Source: JBGTFE01 sp036403235 (GTDB taxonomy: Bacteria > Acidobacteriota > Blastocatellia > Pyrinomonadales > Pyrinomonadaceae). Taken from it: a stretch of DNA of 46,458 nucleotides. Numbering within the stretch: position 1 is the stretch's first letter; each line of letters begins with the position of its first letter. Below, piece after piece: positions 33,590 through 42,839 of the stretch. Under the pieces are notes generated by a model that saw only the letters and a program-made list of their open reading frames with translations, searched no databases and was not told where the DNA came from. The DNA lies in contig DASWRI010000037.1 of assembly GCA_036403235.1 (NCBI GenBank), positions 1-46,458 on the forward strand, read 5' to 3'. The position numbers were made by a program, and so were the translations under genes.

Positions 33590-34186
33590 TTAACGAGTCG
33601 GGCTGATAACAGTCGTTCCGCCGCCTAACGCCGTATCAGTATTACGGGTAGCTGCAACAACTACGCCTGCAATCGCGCCGCCGAAAACGAGCGCCCAAAC
33701 CCACCAGGCCGCGCCGCCGTCTTTGGTGTCTTCGTCTTTATCGTCATCAGCTTTGCTGACGGCCGAGTCGCCGACGTTTAATTGTAACGACTTTCCTTCC
33801 GCCGTTTTAATGTTGACAGCGCTCGATGCACCTAAAACCGTAACTCGACCGGAAATTAAATCGCCGTTAATACCTTTTTCGTTAAAGGACAGAGTCAAAG
33901 TCGTGTTCGGAGCAAGTTCGATTTTTCCAACTTTTCCTAAATTAATAACCGCACTCGCATTTTGCGGAGTGGCAATCGTGCTTGACGAAAAGATTGAACG
34001 GCCGCTCTGTGCCGCTTCACCGTTAACTTTTACAAATGGGGTTTCACCATTAACGTTTTTTCCGGAAACTAAAAGTTCGCCTGCAATTTTGTCGGTGCCT
34101 GCCAGAGTCACCATTGAGTAGGTTGCGATTATCGCTACCGTTAAGCACATCGAAAGTGCTTTGCGAATCCATACTTTGCTGTTCAT
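33590..34186 (-). CDS. Secreted FecR-like protein (paralogue 2)
   Basis: This 198-aa relative of the gene downstream has a signal peptide (ending VTLAG), a FecR-like domain (STIATPQNASAVINLGKVGKI, LTLSFNEKGINGDLISGRVTV), an acidic spacer (KADDDKDEDTKDG), a membrane helix (WWVWALVFGGAIAGVVVAAT) and the C-terminal peptide GGGTTVISPTR. The acidic spacer replaces the Cys loop of paralogue 1. It has a good ribosome site (GAGGAG) and a promoter at 34243-34271. Confidence 0.65.
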   Translation of the reverse strand: MNSKVWIRKALSMCLTVAIIATYSMVTLAGTDKIAGELLVSGKNVNGETPFVKVNGEAAQSGRSIFSSSTIATPQNASAVINLGKVGKIELAPNTTLTLSFNEKGINGDLISGRVTVLGASSAVNIKTAEGKSLQLNVGDSAVSKADDDKDEDTKDGGAAWWVWALVFGGAIAGVVVAATRNTDTALGGGTTVISPTR

Positions 34187-34242
34187 ATTTCTCCTCTTGT
34201 GTCGCGTTGAATCAATAATTTCAAAAAATCAAACCTTTGAAA

Positions 34243-34271
34243 TATTTACACGAAATATTTGTCAATGTCAA
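34243..34271 (-). promoter_or_regulatory. Sigma-70-type promoter of the FecR-like pair
   Basis: On the minus strand, TTGACA (34266-34271) and TAAATA (34243-34248) are separated by 17 bp. The -35 hexamer is perfect and occurs twice in tandem. The start codon is about 55 nt downstream. Confidence 0.6.
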
Positions 34272-34460
34272 TGAAAATTAGATAGAAATGCAAAATTTAA
34301 GGTTAATTTTTACCACACTTACGAAGAATTCTAAACTTAAATTTGAAAACATTTATAACATAGTTTTTGACAGATTCAAAAGCTAATTTTGCTAAATTTT
34401 GAATTATTTCCCGAATCCGCCAGAATTTGTCTCGATGCGGTTCCAAATTATCTGAATTTT

Positions 34461-34543
34461 GCCTGCGCAGGCTCATCTGTCGAAACGGCTTCGAGCCGCT
34501 CGAAAAGTCGTTTGAAAACTCGTATTTTCGAGTTTTCAGATGA
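34461..34543. other. Cluster of nested hairpins upstream of the ROK kinase
   Basis: A perfect 12-nt palindrome GCCTGCGCAGGC (34461-34472) directly abuts a 7-bp stem TCATCTG/CAGATGA (34473-34479 with 34537-34543). That stem encloses two hairpins: CGGCT-TCG-AGCCG (34486-34498) and AAAACTCG-TATTTT-CGAGTTTT (34515-34536). The layout is a three-way junction. It lies 50-130 nt before the kinase start and could be a structured 5' leader or a small RNA. The rest of the gap 34187-34593 shows nothing beyond the FecR-like promoter. Confidence 0.45.
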
Positions 34544-34593
34544 ATCCGCTCGTACAGTTTTGTCTTCCGAAGATATTTATTCATAATATTTAA

Positions 34594-35526
34594 ATGAATC
34601 GAGTTGTTTTGGCGGCGGATTTAGGCGGAACAAATTTGCGAATGGCGGCGATTGACCGCGAAGGCGGCATTTTATATCGCACGCGACGCGAAACGCCGCG
34701 CGATAAAAGTGCGCGGGAGATTATTTCGATGATTTCCGACGCCGCCGGCGAATGTCGCCGAAATGTAGAAGAAAGAATTGCGGCAATTGCGGCGGCAGTT
34801 CCGGCAATCATCGATTTTGAAAAGGGAATCACGCTGAAGCTGCCGAATCTTCCCGCGTTGAACAACTTTCATTTATCGTCCGCGCTCGAAAAAGAATTAA
34901 ACCTGCCGTGTATTCTGGAAAACGACGCCAACGCCGCGGCGATTGGCGAAAACTGGCTCGGAGCGTCAAAAAACATTAAAAACTCGATTTTGGTGACGCT
35001 CGGAACAGGCGTCGGCGGCGGAATAATTATCGACGGAAAAATTTTGCGCGGGATGGACGGAACGGCCGGGGAAATCGGTCATATTTGCGTCGAGCCGTTT
35101 GGCGCGCCGTGCGGCTGCGGCGCTCGCGGCTGTCTCGAGCAATACGCTTCGGCGACGGCGATTGTGCGTCTGGCGCGCGGGCTCGAAAATGAATTTCCCA
35201 AATCTTCGATTTCAAATTGTGAAGTTCTTTCTTCACTTGAAATATATGAAGCGGGAACGAGCGGCGACGAACTCGCTCTGGAAGTTTTCCGTCGGCAGGG
35301 ATTTTATCTCGGACTCGCGCTCGCCGGGTTGATAAACGTCTTAAATCCCGAAATCGTCGTTATCGGCGGCGGCGCGGCCGCCGGCTGGGATTTGTTTGCG
35401 CCGGAAATGCATAAACAAATCCGCGAGCGCGCTTATCGTCAGCCGGCCGCCCGCGCCCGGATTGTTCGTGCACATCTCGGTGACGACGCCGGAATTTTGG
35501 GCGTCTCGAAACTGGCTTTTCTCTAA
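34594..35526 (+). CDS. ROK-family sugar kinase (glucokinase-like)
   Basis: This 310-aa kinase phosphorylates glucose or an N-acetylated hexose with ATP. The ATP-binding start is VLAADLGGTNLRMAAIDREG. The catalytic Asp lies in LENDANAAAIGE. The second nucleotide site is VTLGTGVGGGIIIDG. The ROK zinc site is visible as GHICVEPFGAPCGCGARGCLE. No DNA-binding N-terminus is present, so it is a kinase and not a ROK repressor. It stands alone before the rimP operon. A structured region lies just upstream. Confidence 0.88.
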   Translation: MNRVVLAADLGGTNLRMAAIDREGGILYRTRRETPRDKSAREIISMISDAAGECRRNVEERIAAIAAAVPAIIDFEKGITLKLPNLPALNNFHLSSALEKELNLPCILENDANAAAIGENWLGASKNIKNSILVTLGTGVGGGIIIDGKILRGMDGTAGEIGHICVEPFGAPCGCGARGCLEQYASATAIVRLARGLENEFPKSSISNCEVLSSLEIYEAGTSGDELALEVFRRQGFYLGLALAGLINVLNPEIVVIGGGAAAGWDLFAPEMHKQIRERAYRQPAARARIVRAHLGDDAGILGVSKLAFL

Positions 35527-35616
35527 CATACAACGAAAATTTTCGATGAGTCGAGAAAAATTCGAAGAGATAAATTCGGCAATCGAAAAGTTAAAGCCGA
35601 GCATCGAATACTTCGC

Positions 35617-35646
35617 TTGCCATCAGAACGGATTTTCGTGTATGAT
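35617..35646 (+). promoter_or_regulatory. Sigma-70-type promoter of the rimP-nusA-infB operon
   Basis: TTGCCA (35617-35622) and TATGAT (35641-35646) are 18 bp apart. Transcription would start near 35653, just before the two leader hairpins. Confidence 0.6.
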
Positions 35647-35659
35647 ATTCGTTTCCTGT

Positions 35660-35707
35660 AATACGTGGGAACGTATTAAGGTGGGTTTCGCGCCCACTTT
35701 TTATTTT
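35660..35707 (+). promoter_or_regulatory. Two-hairpin leader with terminator upstream of rimP
   Basis: Hairpin 1 is AATACGT-GGGA-ACGTATT (35660-35677), a perfect 7-bp stem with a GNRA-type loop. Hairpin 2 follows at once: AAGGTGGG-TTTCGCG-CCCACTTT (35678-35700), running into TTTTTATTTT. The second is a terminator placed ahead of an essential operon, which suggests attenuation. NusA, encoded by the second gene, stimulates hairpin-dependent pausing and termination, so autoregulation is plausible. Leaders of this kind before rimP are known in other bacteria. Confidence 0.65.
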
Positions 35708-35724
35708 GGGCGAAAGAAAGATTT

Positions 35725-36237
35725 ATGAGCCAGCATTCGATTGACGAAAGAATTCGCGAAATCGCCGCCCGCACGGCCGAAGAAAACAATCTGGAACTAG
35801 TTCATGTGCAGGCTAAGGGAACCAAAAGCAATCTGACGATTCGCGTTTTTATTGACAAAGAAGGCGGTGTCACGCACGACGACTGCGCCCGCGTCAGCCG
35901 CCGGATTGAAACTGTTTTGGATGCCGAGGATTTTATTCCTTCGGCGTATCTTCTGGAAGTTTCGTCGCCCGGGCTTGAGCGCGAGCTTTACAGTTTGAAG
36001 GATTTTGAAAAATTCGCCGGAAAACTGGCAAAGGTGAGAACGCACGCGCCGATTGACGGGCAGAGAAATTTTCGCGGCCGCATCCGGCGTGTCGAAGGCG
36101 AGCAAATCGAATTTGAAGATAAAACGTGCGGAATTGTGCGTTTTCCTTACGAAACGGTTGCGAAGGCAAATTTAGAGATTGATATTGAGGAAGAGCTGAA
36201 AAGAAGTGAAAAACGGAAAACGGAAAGCGGAAAATAA
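35725..36237 (+). CDS. rimP: Ribosome maturation factor RimP
   Basis: This 170-aa protein assists late assembly of the 30S subunit. The N-terminal domain has LELVHVQAKGTKSNLTIRVFID, and the family signature VSRRIETVLDAEDFIPSAYLLEVSSPGLER is seen in short pieces at residues 55-85. The C-terminal Sm-like domain follows. The last 12 residues (KRSEKRKTESGK) are encoded by a heptad-repeat array that continues past the stop, so they are probably not conserved. It is the first gene of the rimP-nusA-infB-rbfA-nrnA run. Confidence 0.9.
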   Translation: MSQHSIDERIREIAARTAEENNLELVHVQAKGTKSNLTIRVFIDKEGGVTHDDCARVSRRIETVLDAEDFIPSAYLLEVSSPGLERELYSLKDFEKFAGKLAKVRTHAPIDGQRNFRGRIRRVEGEQIEFEDKTCGIVRFPYETVAKANLEIDIEEELKRSEKRKTESGK

Positions 36238-36276
36238 AAAACGAAAAATTTTCCCTTTTCCCTTTTCAATTTTCCG
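36206..36276. repeat. Heptad palindrome at the rimP-nusA junction
   Basis: Words GTGAAAA (36206), ACGGAAA (36213), ACGGAAA (36220), GCGGAAA (36227), ATAAAAA (36234) and ACGAAAA (36241) face TTTTCCC (36249), TTTTCCC (36256), TTTTCAA (36263) and TTTTCCG (36270). The left arm starts inside rimP. The nusA ribosome site AAGGAAG follows at 36280. Confidence 0.85.
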
Positions 36277-36287
36277 TTAAGGAAGTT

Positions 36288-37790
<1,503 letters not shown>

Positions 37791-37861
37791 AGAACACAAG
37801 GTAATAAACAGATTAGACGGAATTCTGGAAAATAAAAAAAATCCGTAGAAAGCGATAAAAT

Positions 37862-40597
37862 ATGCCCTTATCTAAAGTACGAGTTTACGACCTGGCACGT
37901 GAAGTCAAACAAGACACGAAACGCATTATGGAAGAGTTGCGGCGTGAAGGCGCAGATGTCTCCGTGCCGTCGAACTCCGTCAGCAAAGAGCTGGCGGAAA
38001 AGATTCGTAATAAATATTTTCCGAAGGTCGAAGTTGCGCCGAAACGTTTAATCAAAGTCATTAAGAAAAAGCACGAGCCGGAAATCGACGAAGTTTCAAT
38101 GGACGCGGAAATTCCCGAAACGATTGAAGTCGAAGCGCCCGTCGCCGAGGAAGTGCCGATTCCGGTCGAAGCGTCCGCGCCTCCGGTTAAAGAAGAATCC
38201 GAGCCGAAAAAGGAAGCTTCGCAGGTCAAGGTTTTAAAGAAAAAGCGCGAAGAAAAAGACGAAGAACCGACAGTTGTCGAGGAAGCGCCGCAAATCGAAG
38301 AACCACTGGAAATCGAAGAGCCCGAAGCCGAACCGGAAATCGAAGCGGTCGCCGAACCGGTCGAAGAAATCGTCGAGGAGCAGCCGCAGCTTATCAAACC
38401 GAAAGTTTTCAGTCCCGGAACGCAGGTCAAGCGTCTGCAGTTAAATAAAGACGCGCTCGATAAAGGAATAAAACCGGGCGAGCGGCTGGTCAGCGACGCG
38501 CCGACCAAAACCGGAAAATTCAAACCCGAAGAAAAGTCGAAGGAAAAAGACAGAAAAGACTTTCAGCGCGGCGGCCGCAAACCCGAATTTCGCGGAACGC
38601 CGGGCGAGAGCGCGACGCCGATTACGGTTTACACGCCGCCGACCGACAATCGCCGCAAACCCGGACGCGGCGGTCGAAAAGGCGACAAGACGTTTGCCGA
38701 GAAAGGCGGAAAATTCGAGGAAAAAGAATTTACGGCGCCGCGCCCGCTTTCGATTGAAGAACGCTTGCTCGCGCAGGTCGGCTCGGTCGATAAAGGCAAT
38801 CTCAAGCAGGCGCGTTTGACCGAAGGCGCGACTGTCCGCGAATTTGCCGAAGCGCTCGGCGTCGCGCCGCGCGACATCGTTCAGCTGCTTGTAAAACGCG
38901 GAATTTTTGCGACGCTCAACCAGCCCATCGGCGAAAAGATGGCCGAAGATATCGGCGTCAGTTTTGGTTTTAACGTCAGCTTCGTGCCGTTTGAAGAAAT
39001 GGTCATCGAGCAGGAATTCGAAGACCTCATCGCGGCCGACGCCGACGATGTCGAGATTTCGCGCCCGCCCGTCGTTACGGTCATGGGGCACGTCGACCAC
39101 GGCAAAACTTCGCTTCTCGATGCGATTCGTTCGGACAACGTCGCCGAAGGCGAGGCCGGCGGAATCACGCAGCACATCGGCGCATACAGCGTTTTTGTGC
39201 CGAATCCGGATAATCCGGACGAACAGCGCCGCGTCGTTTTTCTCGATACGCCCGGTCACGAAGCGTTTACGATGATGCGCGCGCGCGGCGCGAAGGCGAC
39301 CGACGTCGTTATTTTAGTCGTCGCCGCCGACGACGGCGTGATGCCGCAGACGATTGAAGCCGTCGAGCACTCGAAGGCGGCTAACGTGCCGATTATCGTC
39401 GCCATCAACAAAATCGACAAACCCGACGCAAATCCCGACAAAGTCAAACAGGGCCTGGCCGGACTCGGTCTGCAGCCGATTGATTGGGGCGGCGAAACCG
39501 AAATGGTCGCGGTTTCTGCCAAAAAACACGAAAATCTCGACACGCTTTTAGAAACGGTTCTGCTTCAGGCCGACGTTCTGGAATTAAAGGCAAGTCCGAC
39601 GCGTCGCGCTTCGGGCGTCGTTCTCGAAGCCAAGCTCGATAAGGGACGCGGCGCGGTCGCAACCGTTCTCGTCCAGCAGGGAACTCTGCGCGTCGGCGAC
39701 CCGTTTATCGTCGGAAATTTTTACGGCAAAGTGCGCGCGATGTTTTCCGACCGCGGCGACATCGTTACCGAAGCGCCGCCGGCAACTCCGGTCGAAGTTC
39801 TCGGGCTTCAGGGCGTGCCGCAGGCCGGCGACACATTCCAGGCGGTTTCGGATATTGACAAAGCCGTGTCAATCGCAAATACGCGACAGATGCACGCGCG
39901 TCAGGTCGCAATGCTCAAGACGACGAAACGCGGAATCGAATCGCTCGGACTGGCGGAAATCAAGGAGCTTCTGGTTGTTTTGAAAGCCGACGTTCAGGGC
40001 TCCGTCGAAGTTCTCAAAGGAACGCTTGAAAAACTTTCGACCGAAAAAGTCAAAGTTCGGGTTATTCGCGCGGGCGTCGGCGCTATCAACGAATCGGACG
40101 TTTTGCTCGCATCGGCGACGCAGGCGGACGATACGCAGACGGCGGTCGTCATCATCGGTTTCAACGTGCGTCCCGAGTCGCGCGCGGCCGATGTCGCCAA
40201 ACAGGAAGACGTCGATATTCGCCTCCACTCAATCATTTACAAGGTCGAAGAAGAAATTACCGCCGCGATGATTGGAATGCTCGATGCGATTGAAAGAGAA
40301 GTAATTCTCGGCAAAGCGCTCGTGCAGGAAGTTTTCAAAGTCTCGAAAGTCGGCTCGATTGCGGGCTGCCGCGTTACCGACGGTCTTATTCGCCGCCAGG
40401 CCAGAGCGCGGCTTATCCGCGACGGCGTCGTCGCATGGACGGGCGATATCGCCTCGCTCAAACGCTTTAAGGAAGATGCCAACGAAGTCCGCCAGGGCTT
40501 TGAGTGCGGTATCAGCCTCGTCAATTTCAATGACATCAAGGTCGATGACGAAATCGAAGCGTTTGTCATTGAAAGAATCGCGGCAACGGAACTTTAA
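37862..40597 (+). CDS. infB: Translation initiation factor IF-2
   Basis: This 911-aa GTPase places initiator tRNA on the 30S subunit. An IF2_N helix bundle comes first (KVRVYDLAREVKQDTKRIME). A long charged, Pro/Glu-rich linker (about 60-290) and a second IF2_N-like module follow. The G domain has G1 GHVDHGKTS from residue 409, G3 DTPGHEAF and G4 NKIDK. The C-terminal domains II-IV end in FNDIKVDDEIEAFVIERI. It starts 71 nt after nusA. A heptad palindrome follows the stop. Confidence 0.95.
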   Translation: MPLSKVRVYDLAREVKQDTKRIMEELRREGADVSVPSNSVSKELAEKIRNKYFPKVEVAPKRLIKVIKKKHEPEIDEVSMDAEIPETIEVEAPVAEEVPIPVEASAPPVKEESEPKKEASQVKVLKKKREEKDEEPTVVEEAPQIEEPLEIEEPEAEPEIEAVAEPVEEIVEEQPQLIKPKVFSPGTQVKRLQLNKDALDKGIKPGERLVSDAPTKTGKFKPEEKSKEKDRKDFQRGGRKPEFRGTPGESATPITVYTPPTDNRRKPGRGGRKGDKTFAEKGGKFEEKEFTAPRPLSIEERLLAQVGSVDKGNLKQARLTEGATVREFAEALGVAPRDIVQLLVKRGIFATLNQPIGEKMAEDIGVSFGFNVSFVPFEEMVIEQEFEDLIAADADDVEISRPPVVTVMGHVDHGKTSLLDAIRSDNVAEGEAGGITQHIGAYSVFVPNPDNPDEQRRVVFLDTPGHEAFTMMRARGAKATDVVILVVAADDGVMPQTIEAVEHSKAANVPIIVAINKIDKPDANPDKVKQGLAGLGLQPIDWGGETEMVAVSAKKHENLDTLLETVLLQADVLELKASPTRRASGVVLEAKLDKGRGAVATVLVQQGTLRVGDPFIVGNFYGKVRAMFSDRGDIVTEAPPATPVEVLGLQGVPQAGDTFQAVSDIDKAVSIANTRQMHARQVAMLKTTKRGIESLGLAEIKELLVVLKADVQGSVEVLKGTLEKLSTEKVKVRVIRAGVGAINESDVLLASATQADDTQTAVVIIGFNVRPESRAADVAKQEDVDIRLHSIIYKVEEEITAAMIGMLDAIEREVILGKALVQEVFKVSKVGSIAGCRVTDGLIRRQARARLIRDGVVAWTGDIASLKRFKEDANEVRQGFECGISLVNFNDIKVDDEIEAFVIERIAATEL

Positions 40598-40599
40598 CA

Positions 40600-40669
40600 G
40601 TGAAAAGTGAATAACGAAAAGTGAAAAACTAATGATTTCACTTTTCACTTTTCACTTTTCACCTTTCAC
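40600..40669. repeat. Heptad palindrome at the infB-rbfA junction
   Basis: GTGAAAA (40600), GTGAATA (40607), ACGAAAA (40614) and GTGAAAA (40621) face ATTTCAC (40635), TTTTCAC (40642, 40649, 40656) and CTTTCAC (40663). The array starts 2 nt after the infB stop and ends 6 nt before the rbfA ATG. It therefore occupies the whole place where a ribosome site would be. Confidence 0.9.
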
Positions 40670-40675
40670 TTTTTT

Positions 40676-41050
40676 ATGCGTCGTCCCGAAAGATTAGCAG
40701 AAGTTTTACGCGAAGAAATTACGGAAGTCGTCGGTTTCGAAATGGAAGACCCGCGCCTTTTAGGCGTCACCGTAACCGATGTCGTCGTTTCGGAAAATTT
40801 GCGCGACGCAAAAGTTTTCGTCATCGTCGAAGGTGAAGAAAAAGAAATAAGAGAAGCCTTAAGAGCGCTGCAGAATGCAGCTTCTTTTGTCCGCCAGCAG
40901 GTCGCGTTTAATCTCGATTTGAACCACGCGCCTCATCTCAATTTTGTGCGCGATACGGTCGAAGAAAACGCCGCACGAGTTGATGAACTCTTACAGGATT
41001 TAGAACAAAAGGGCGAAAATTTAGAAAGGAATGAATTAAGTGAAAAGTGA
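40676..41050 (+). CDS. rbfA: Ribosome-binding factor A
   Basis: This 124-aa KH-like protein matures the 5' end of 16S rRNA. It starts RRPERLAEVLREEITEVV. The mid part DPRLLGVTVTDVVVSENLRDAKVFV and the late motif FVRQQVAFNLDLNHAPHLNFVRD (both seen in shorter pieces) are typical. The last residues (LSEK) fall inside a GTGAAAA repeat. No Shine-Dalgarno precedes the ATG; the preceding bases are TTTTCAC repeats that can pair with GTGAAAA words upstream. Confidence 0.9.
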   Translation: MRRPERLAEVLREEITEVVGFEMEDPRLLGVTVTDVVVSENLRDAKVFVIVEGEEKEIREALRALQNAASFVRQQVAFNLDLNHAPHLNFVRDTVEENAARVDELLQDLEQKGENLERNELSEK

Positions 41051-41104
41051 AAAGTGAAAAGTTTAAGAAGATTTTTTCTTCACTTTTCACTTTTCACTTT
41101 TCAC
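41040..41104. repeat. Heptad palindrome at the rbfA-nrnA junction
   Basis: Three GTGAAAA words (41040, 41047, 41054) face three TTTTCAC words (41084, 41091, 41098). The central loop is GTTTAAGAAG and a T-run. The left arm contains the rbfA stop codon (41048-41050). The right arm ends 10 nt before the nrnA start. Confidence 0.9.
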
Positions 41105-41114
41105 TTCCTAAGAT

Positions 41115-42116
41115 GTGTTAAGTCAAGTAGTTGAGTTAATTGAAAATAAGCAGAATTTTGCTATCACAACGCACGTCAGGCCTGACGGCGACGGTGTCGG
41201 TTCGTCTCTTGGGCTTTGCTGGCTTTTGCGCTCTCTCGGCAAAACGGCTGAAGTTATCTCGCGCGACCCGATTCCCGTTTCCTACACGCAGCTTCCCGGG
41301 GCGGACGAAATCCGCATCGTTTCGGAAATCGATAAAGATTATGACGCGATTTTCGTCATCGAATGCTCGGACATCACGCGTCCCGGCATCAAGGGCCTGA
41401 TAAATCAATTTACGGTAAATATCGACCATCATGCGACATGCGAGCATTTCGGCACAATCAACTGGATTGACGCGACGGCTTCGGCGGTCGGCGAGATGAT
41501 TTACAATCTCTGCAAGGCCATCGGCGGGCGCGTGACCAAAGAAATCGCCGAATGCGTCTATATGGCGCTCGTCACCGACACGGGCTCGTTTCACTTTCCG
41601 AACACGACCGACCGCACTTTGAAAGTCGCGTCCGAACTCATCAAAGTCGGCGTCAAGCCGGCACGCATTTCCGAAGTCGTTTACAACAGTTACCCGTGGT
41701 CGCGGATAGAATTGATGCGGCAGGTGCTCGATACCGTCCGGCGCAGCGAAAGCGGCCGCGTCGCGTGGATGCGGCAGACGCTCGAAATGTCGGAAAAAGC
41801 CGGCTCGGTCGACGGCGACAACAACGGTTTCGTCAATATTCCGCTGGCCGCGCGCGAAGTCGAAGCGGTGCTTTATATGCGCGAGTCGGCGCCGAACGCG
41901 TATCGCGTCAGCCTGCGCTCGAAAGGCGATATAAACGTCGCGCGCGTCGCCGAAAAATTCGGCGGCGGCGGTCATAAAAATGCCGCCGGATGCCGCGTCG
42001 AAGGCGTCTGGGACGAAATGGAAAAAGAGCTTTTAGCCGAATTAATCAAAACGGTCGAAAACAGGGAAACCGGTTTTGCCAAAATGATTGAAGAGCTCGA
42101 ATTGAATTTGGCTTAG
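41115..42116 (+). CDS. nrnA: Bifunctional oligoribonuclease / PAP phosphatase (DHH family)
   Basis: This 333-aa enzyme degrades short oligoribonucleotides and dephosphorylates 3'-phosphoadenosine 5'-phosphate. The DHH domain has HVRPDGDGVGSSLGL, a metal-binding Asp in FVIECSD and the DHH motif in VNIDHHATCEHFG. The DHHA1 domain ends with FGGGGHKNAAGCRVEG. The start is a GTG at 41115, because the nearby ATG at 41113 is followed by a stop. Following rbfA is the usual place for this gene. truB is not present after it. Confidence 0.9.
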   Translation: MLSQVVELIENKQNFAITTHVRPDGDGVGSSLGLCWLLRSLGKTAEVISRDPIPVSYTQLPGADEIRIVSEIDKDYDAIFVIECSDITRPGIKGLINQFTVNIDHHATCEHFGTINWIDATASAVGEMIYNLCKAIGGRVTKEIAECVYMALVTDTGSFHFPNTTDRTLKVASELIKVGVKPARISEVVYNSYPWSRIELMRQVLDTVRRSESGRVAWMRQTLEMSEKAGSVDGDNNGFVNIPLAAREVEAVLYMRESAPNAYRVSLRSKGDINVARVAEKFGGGGHKNAAGCRVEGVWDEMEKELLAELIKTVENRETGFAKMIEELELNLA

Positions 42117-42128
42117 ATAATATTAACC

Positions 42129-42193
42129 ATAGAGGACACAGAGAACACAGAGGAAATTAAAATAAAAATCTCTGTGTTCTCTGTGTCCTCTGT
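42129..42193. repeat. 22-bp perfect palindrome of 9-nt words between nrnA and cobO
   Basis: Arms 42131-42152 and 42170-42191 are perfect complements over 22 bp with a 17-nt loop. The arm is made of the near-repeats AGAGGACAC and AGAGAACAC. Word length is 9 here, not 7. It occupies most of the gap between the nrnA stop (42116) and the cobO start (42210). Confidence 0.9.
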
Positions 42194-42209
42194 AATTAAT
42201 TTCATAAAA

Positions 42210-42791
42210 ATGACTGATAAAAAAGAAAAGCGCTACAAATGGCGGCGCGAGGGTTACAGGGAAAATACAAAAGGCCTTTTGATGGTCAATACCGGCGACG
42301 GCAAGGGCAAGACGACGTGCGCGCTGGGTTTGATGATGCGGGCGGCGGGGCGCGGGATGCGCTGCTGTATGATTCAGTTTATGAAGTCGAAGACAGACCG
42401 TTACGGCGAGCACGAATCGGCCGAACTCCTCGACATCGAAGTTCACACGATGGGCGACGGCTTTACGTGGGACACGAACAATCCCGAGCAAGACATAAAA
42501 ACTTCAAAGGAAACGTGGGCGCTGTGCGTCGAGAAAATGCGCTCCGAAGAATACGATTTGCTCGTTTTCGACGAGCTTGTTTACGTTCTCGATTACAAAT
42601 TTCTCGATGTGCGGGAAGTAATCGACGAAATCAAAGCGGTCAGGGAAAAACAGCCGCATCTGCATCTCGTTGTGACCGGCAGAAACGCGCCGCCGGAGCT
42701 TATCGACGCGGCGGATTTGGTCACGGAAATGAAAGAAATCAAACATCCTTTTCAAGCCGGAATCTATGCTCAGCAGGGAATTGAGTTTTAG
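42210..42791 (+). CDS. cobO: Cob(I)yrinic acid a,c-diamide adenosyltransferase
   Basis: This 193-aa CobA/CobO/BtuR-type enzyme attaches the adenosyl group of ATP to cobalt in corrinoid synthesis or salvage. The P-loop is NTGDGKGKTTCALGL (GDGKGKTT). MIQFMKSK, LLVFDELVYVLDYKFLD and LVVTGRNAPPELIDAADLVTEM are family landmarks. I start at the ATG at 42210 (MTDKKEKR). The frame is open further up only because of the palindrome. No other cobalamin gene is nearby. Confidence 0.9.
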   Translation: MTDKKEKRYKWRREGYRENTKGLLMVNTGDGKGKTTCALGLMMRAAGRGMRCCMIQFMKSKTDRYGEHESAELLDIEVHTMGDGFTWDTNNPEQDIKTSKETWALCVEKMRSEEYDLLVFDELVYVLDYKFLDVREVIDEIKAVREKQPHLHLVVTGRNAPPELIDAADLVTEMKEIKHPFQAGIYAQQGIEF

Positions 42792-42839
42792 TGAATAGTT
42801 GATAGTTAAAAGAAAGAGCTATCAGTTATTCACTATCAC
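42791..42839. repeat. Heptad palindrome at the cobO stop
   Basis: GTGAATA (42791), GTTGATA (42798) and GTTAAAA (42805) face CTATCAG (42819), TTATTCA (42826) and CTATCAC (42833). Arms 42791-42805 and 42819-42833 pair with two mismatches. The first base is the last base of the cobO stop, and the right arm overlaps the 3' end of the convergent receiver gene (42836). Confidence 0.8.

Noticed and set aside
34303..34584. 93-codon minus-strand frame upstream of the ROK kinase
   Set aside because: It covers the nested hairpins, is rich in Lys, Arg and Asn, and has no recognisable domain or ribosome site.
35396..35728. Plus-strand frame overlapping the ROK kinase end and the rimP leader
   Set aside because: It runs across the promoter, both leader hairpins and the terminator of rimP, so it is unlikely to be translated.
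38441..39259. Long open frame (272 codons) opposite infB
   Set aside because: It is antisense to the conserved GTPase region of IF-2, lacks family features and is explained by GC-rich codon structure.
41136..41975. Long open frame (279 codons) opposite nrnA
   Set aside because: It is fully antisense to a well-recognised DHH-family gene and is rich in Arg and Phe, as expected of a shadow frame.
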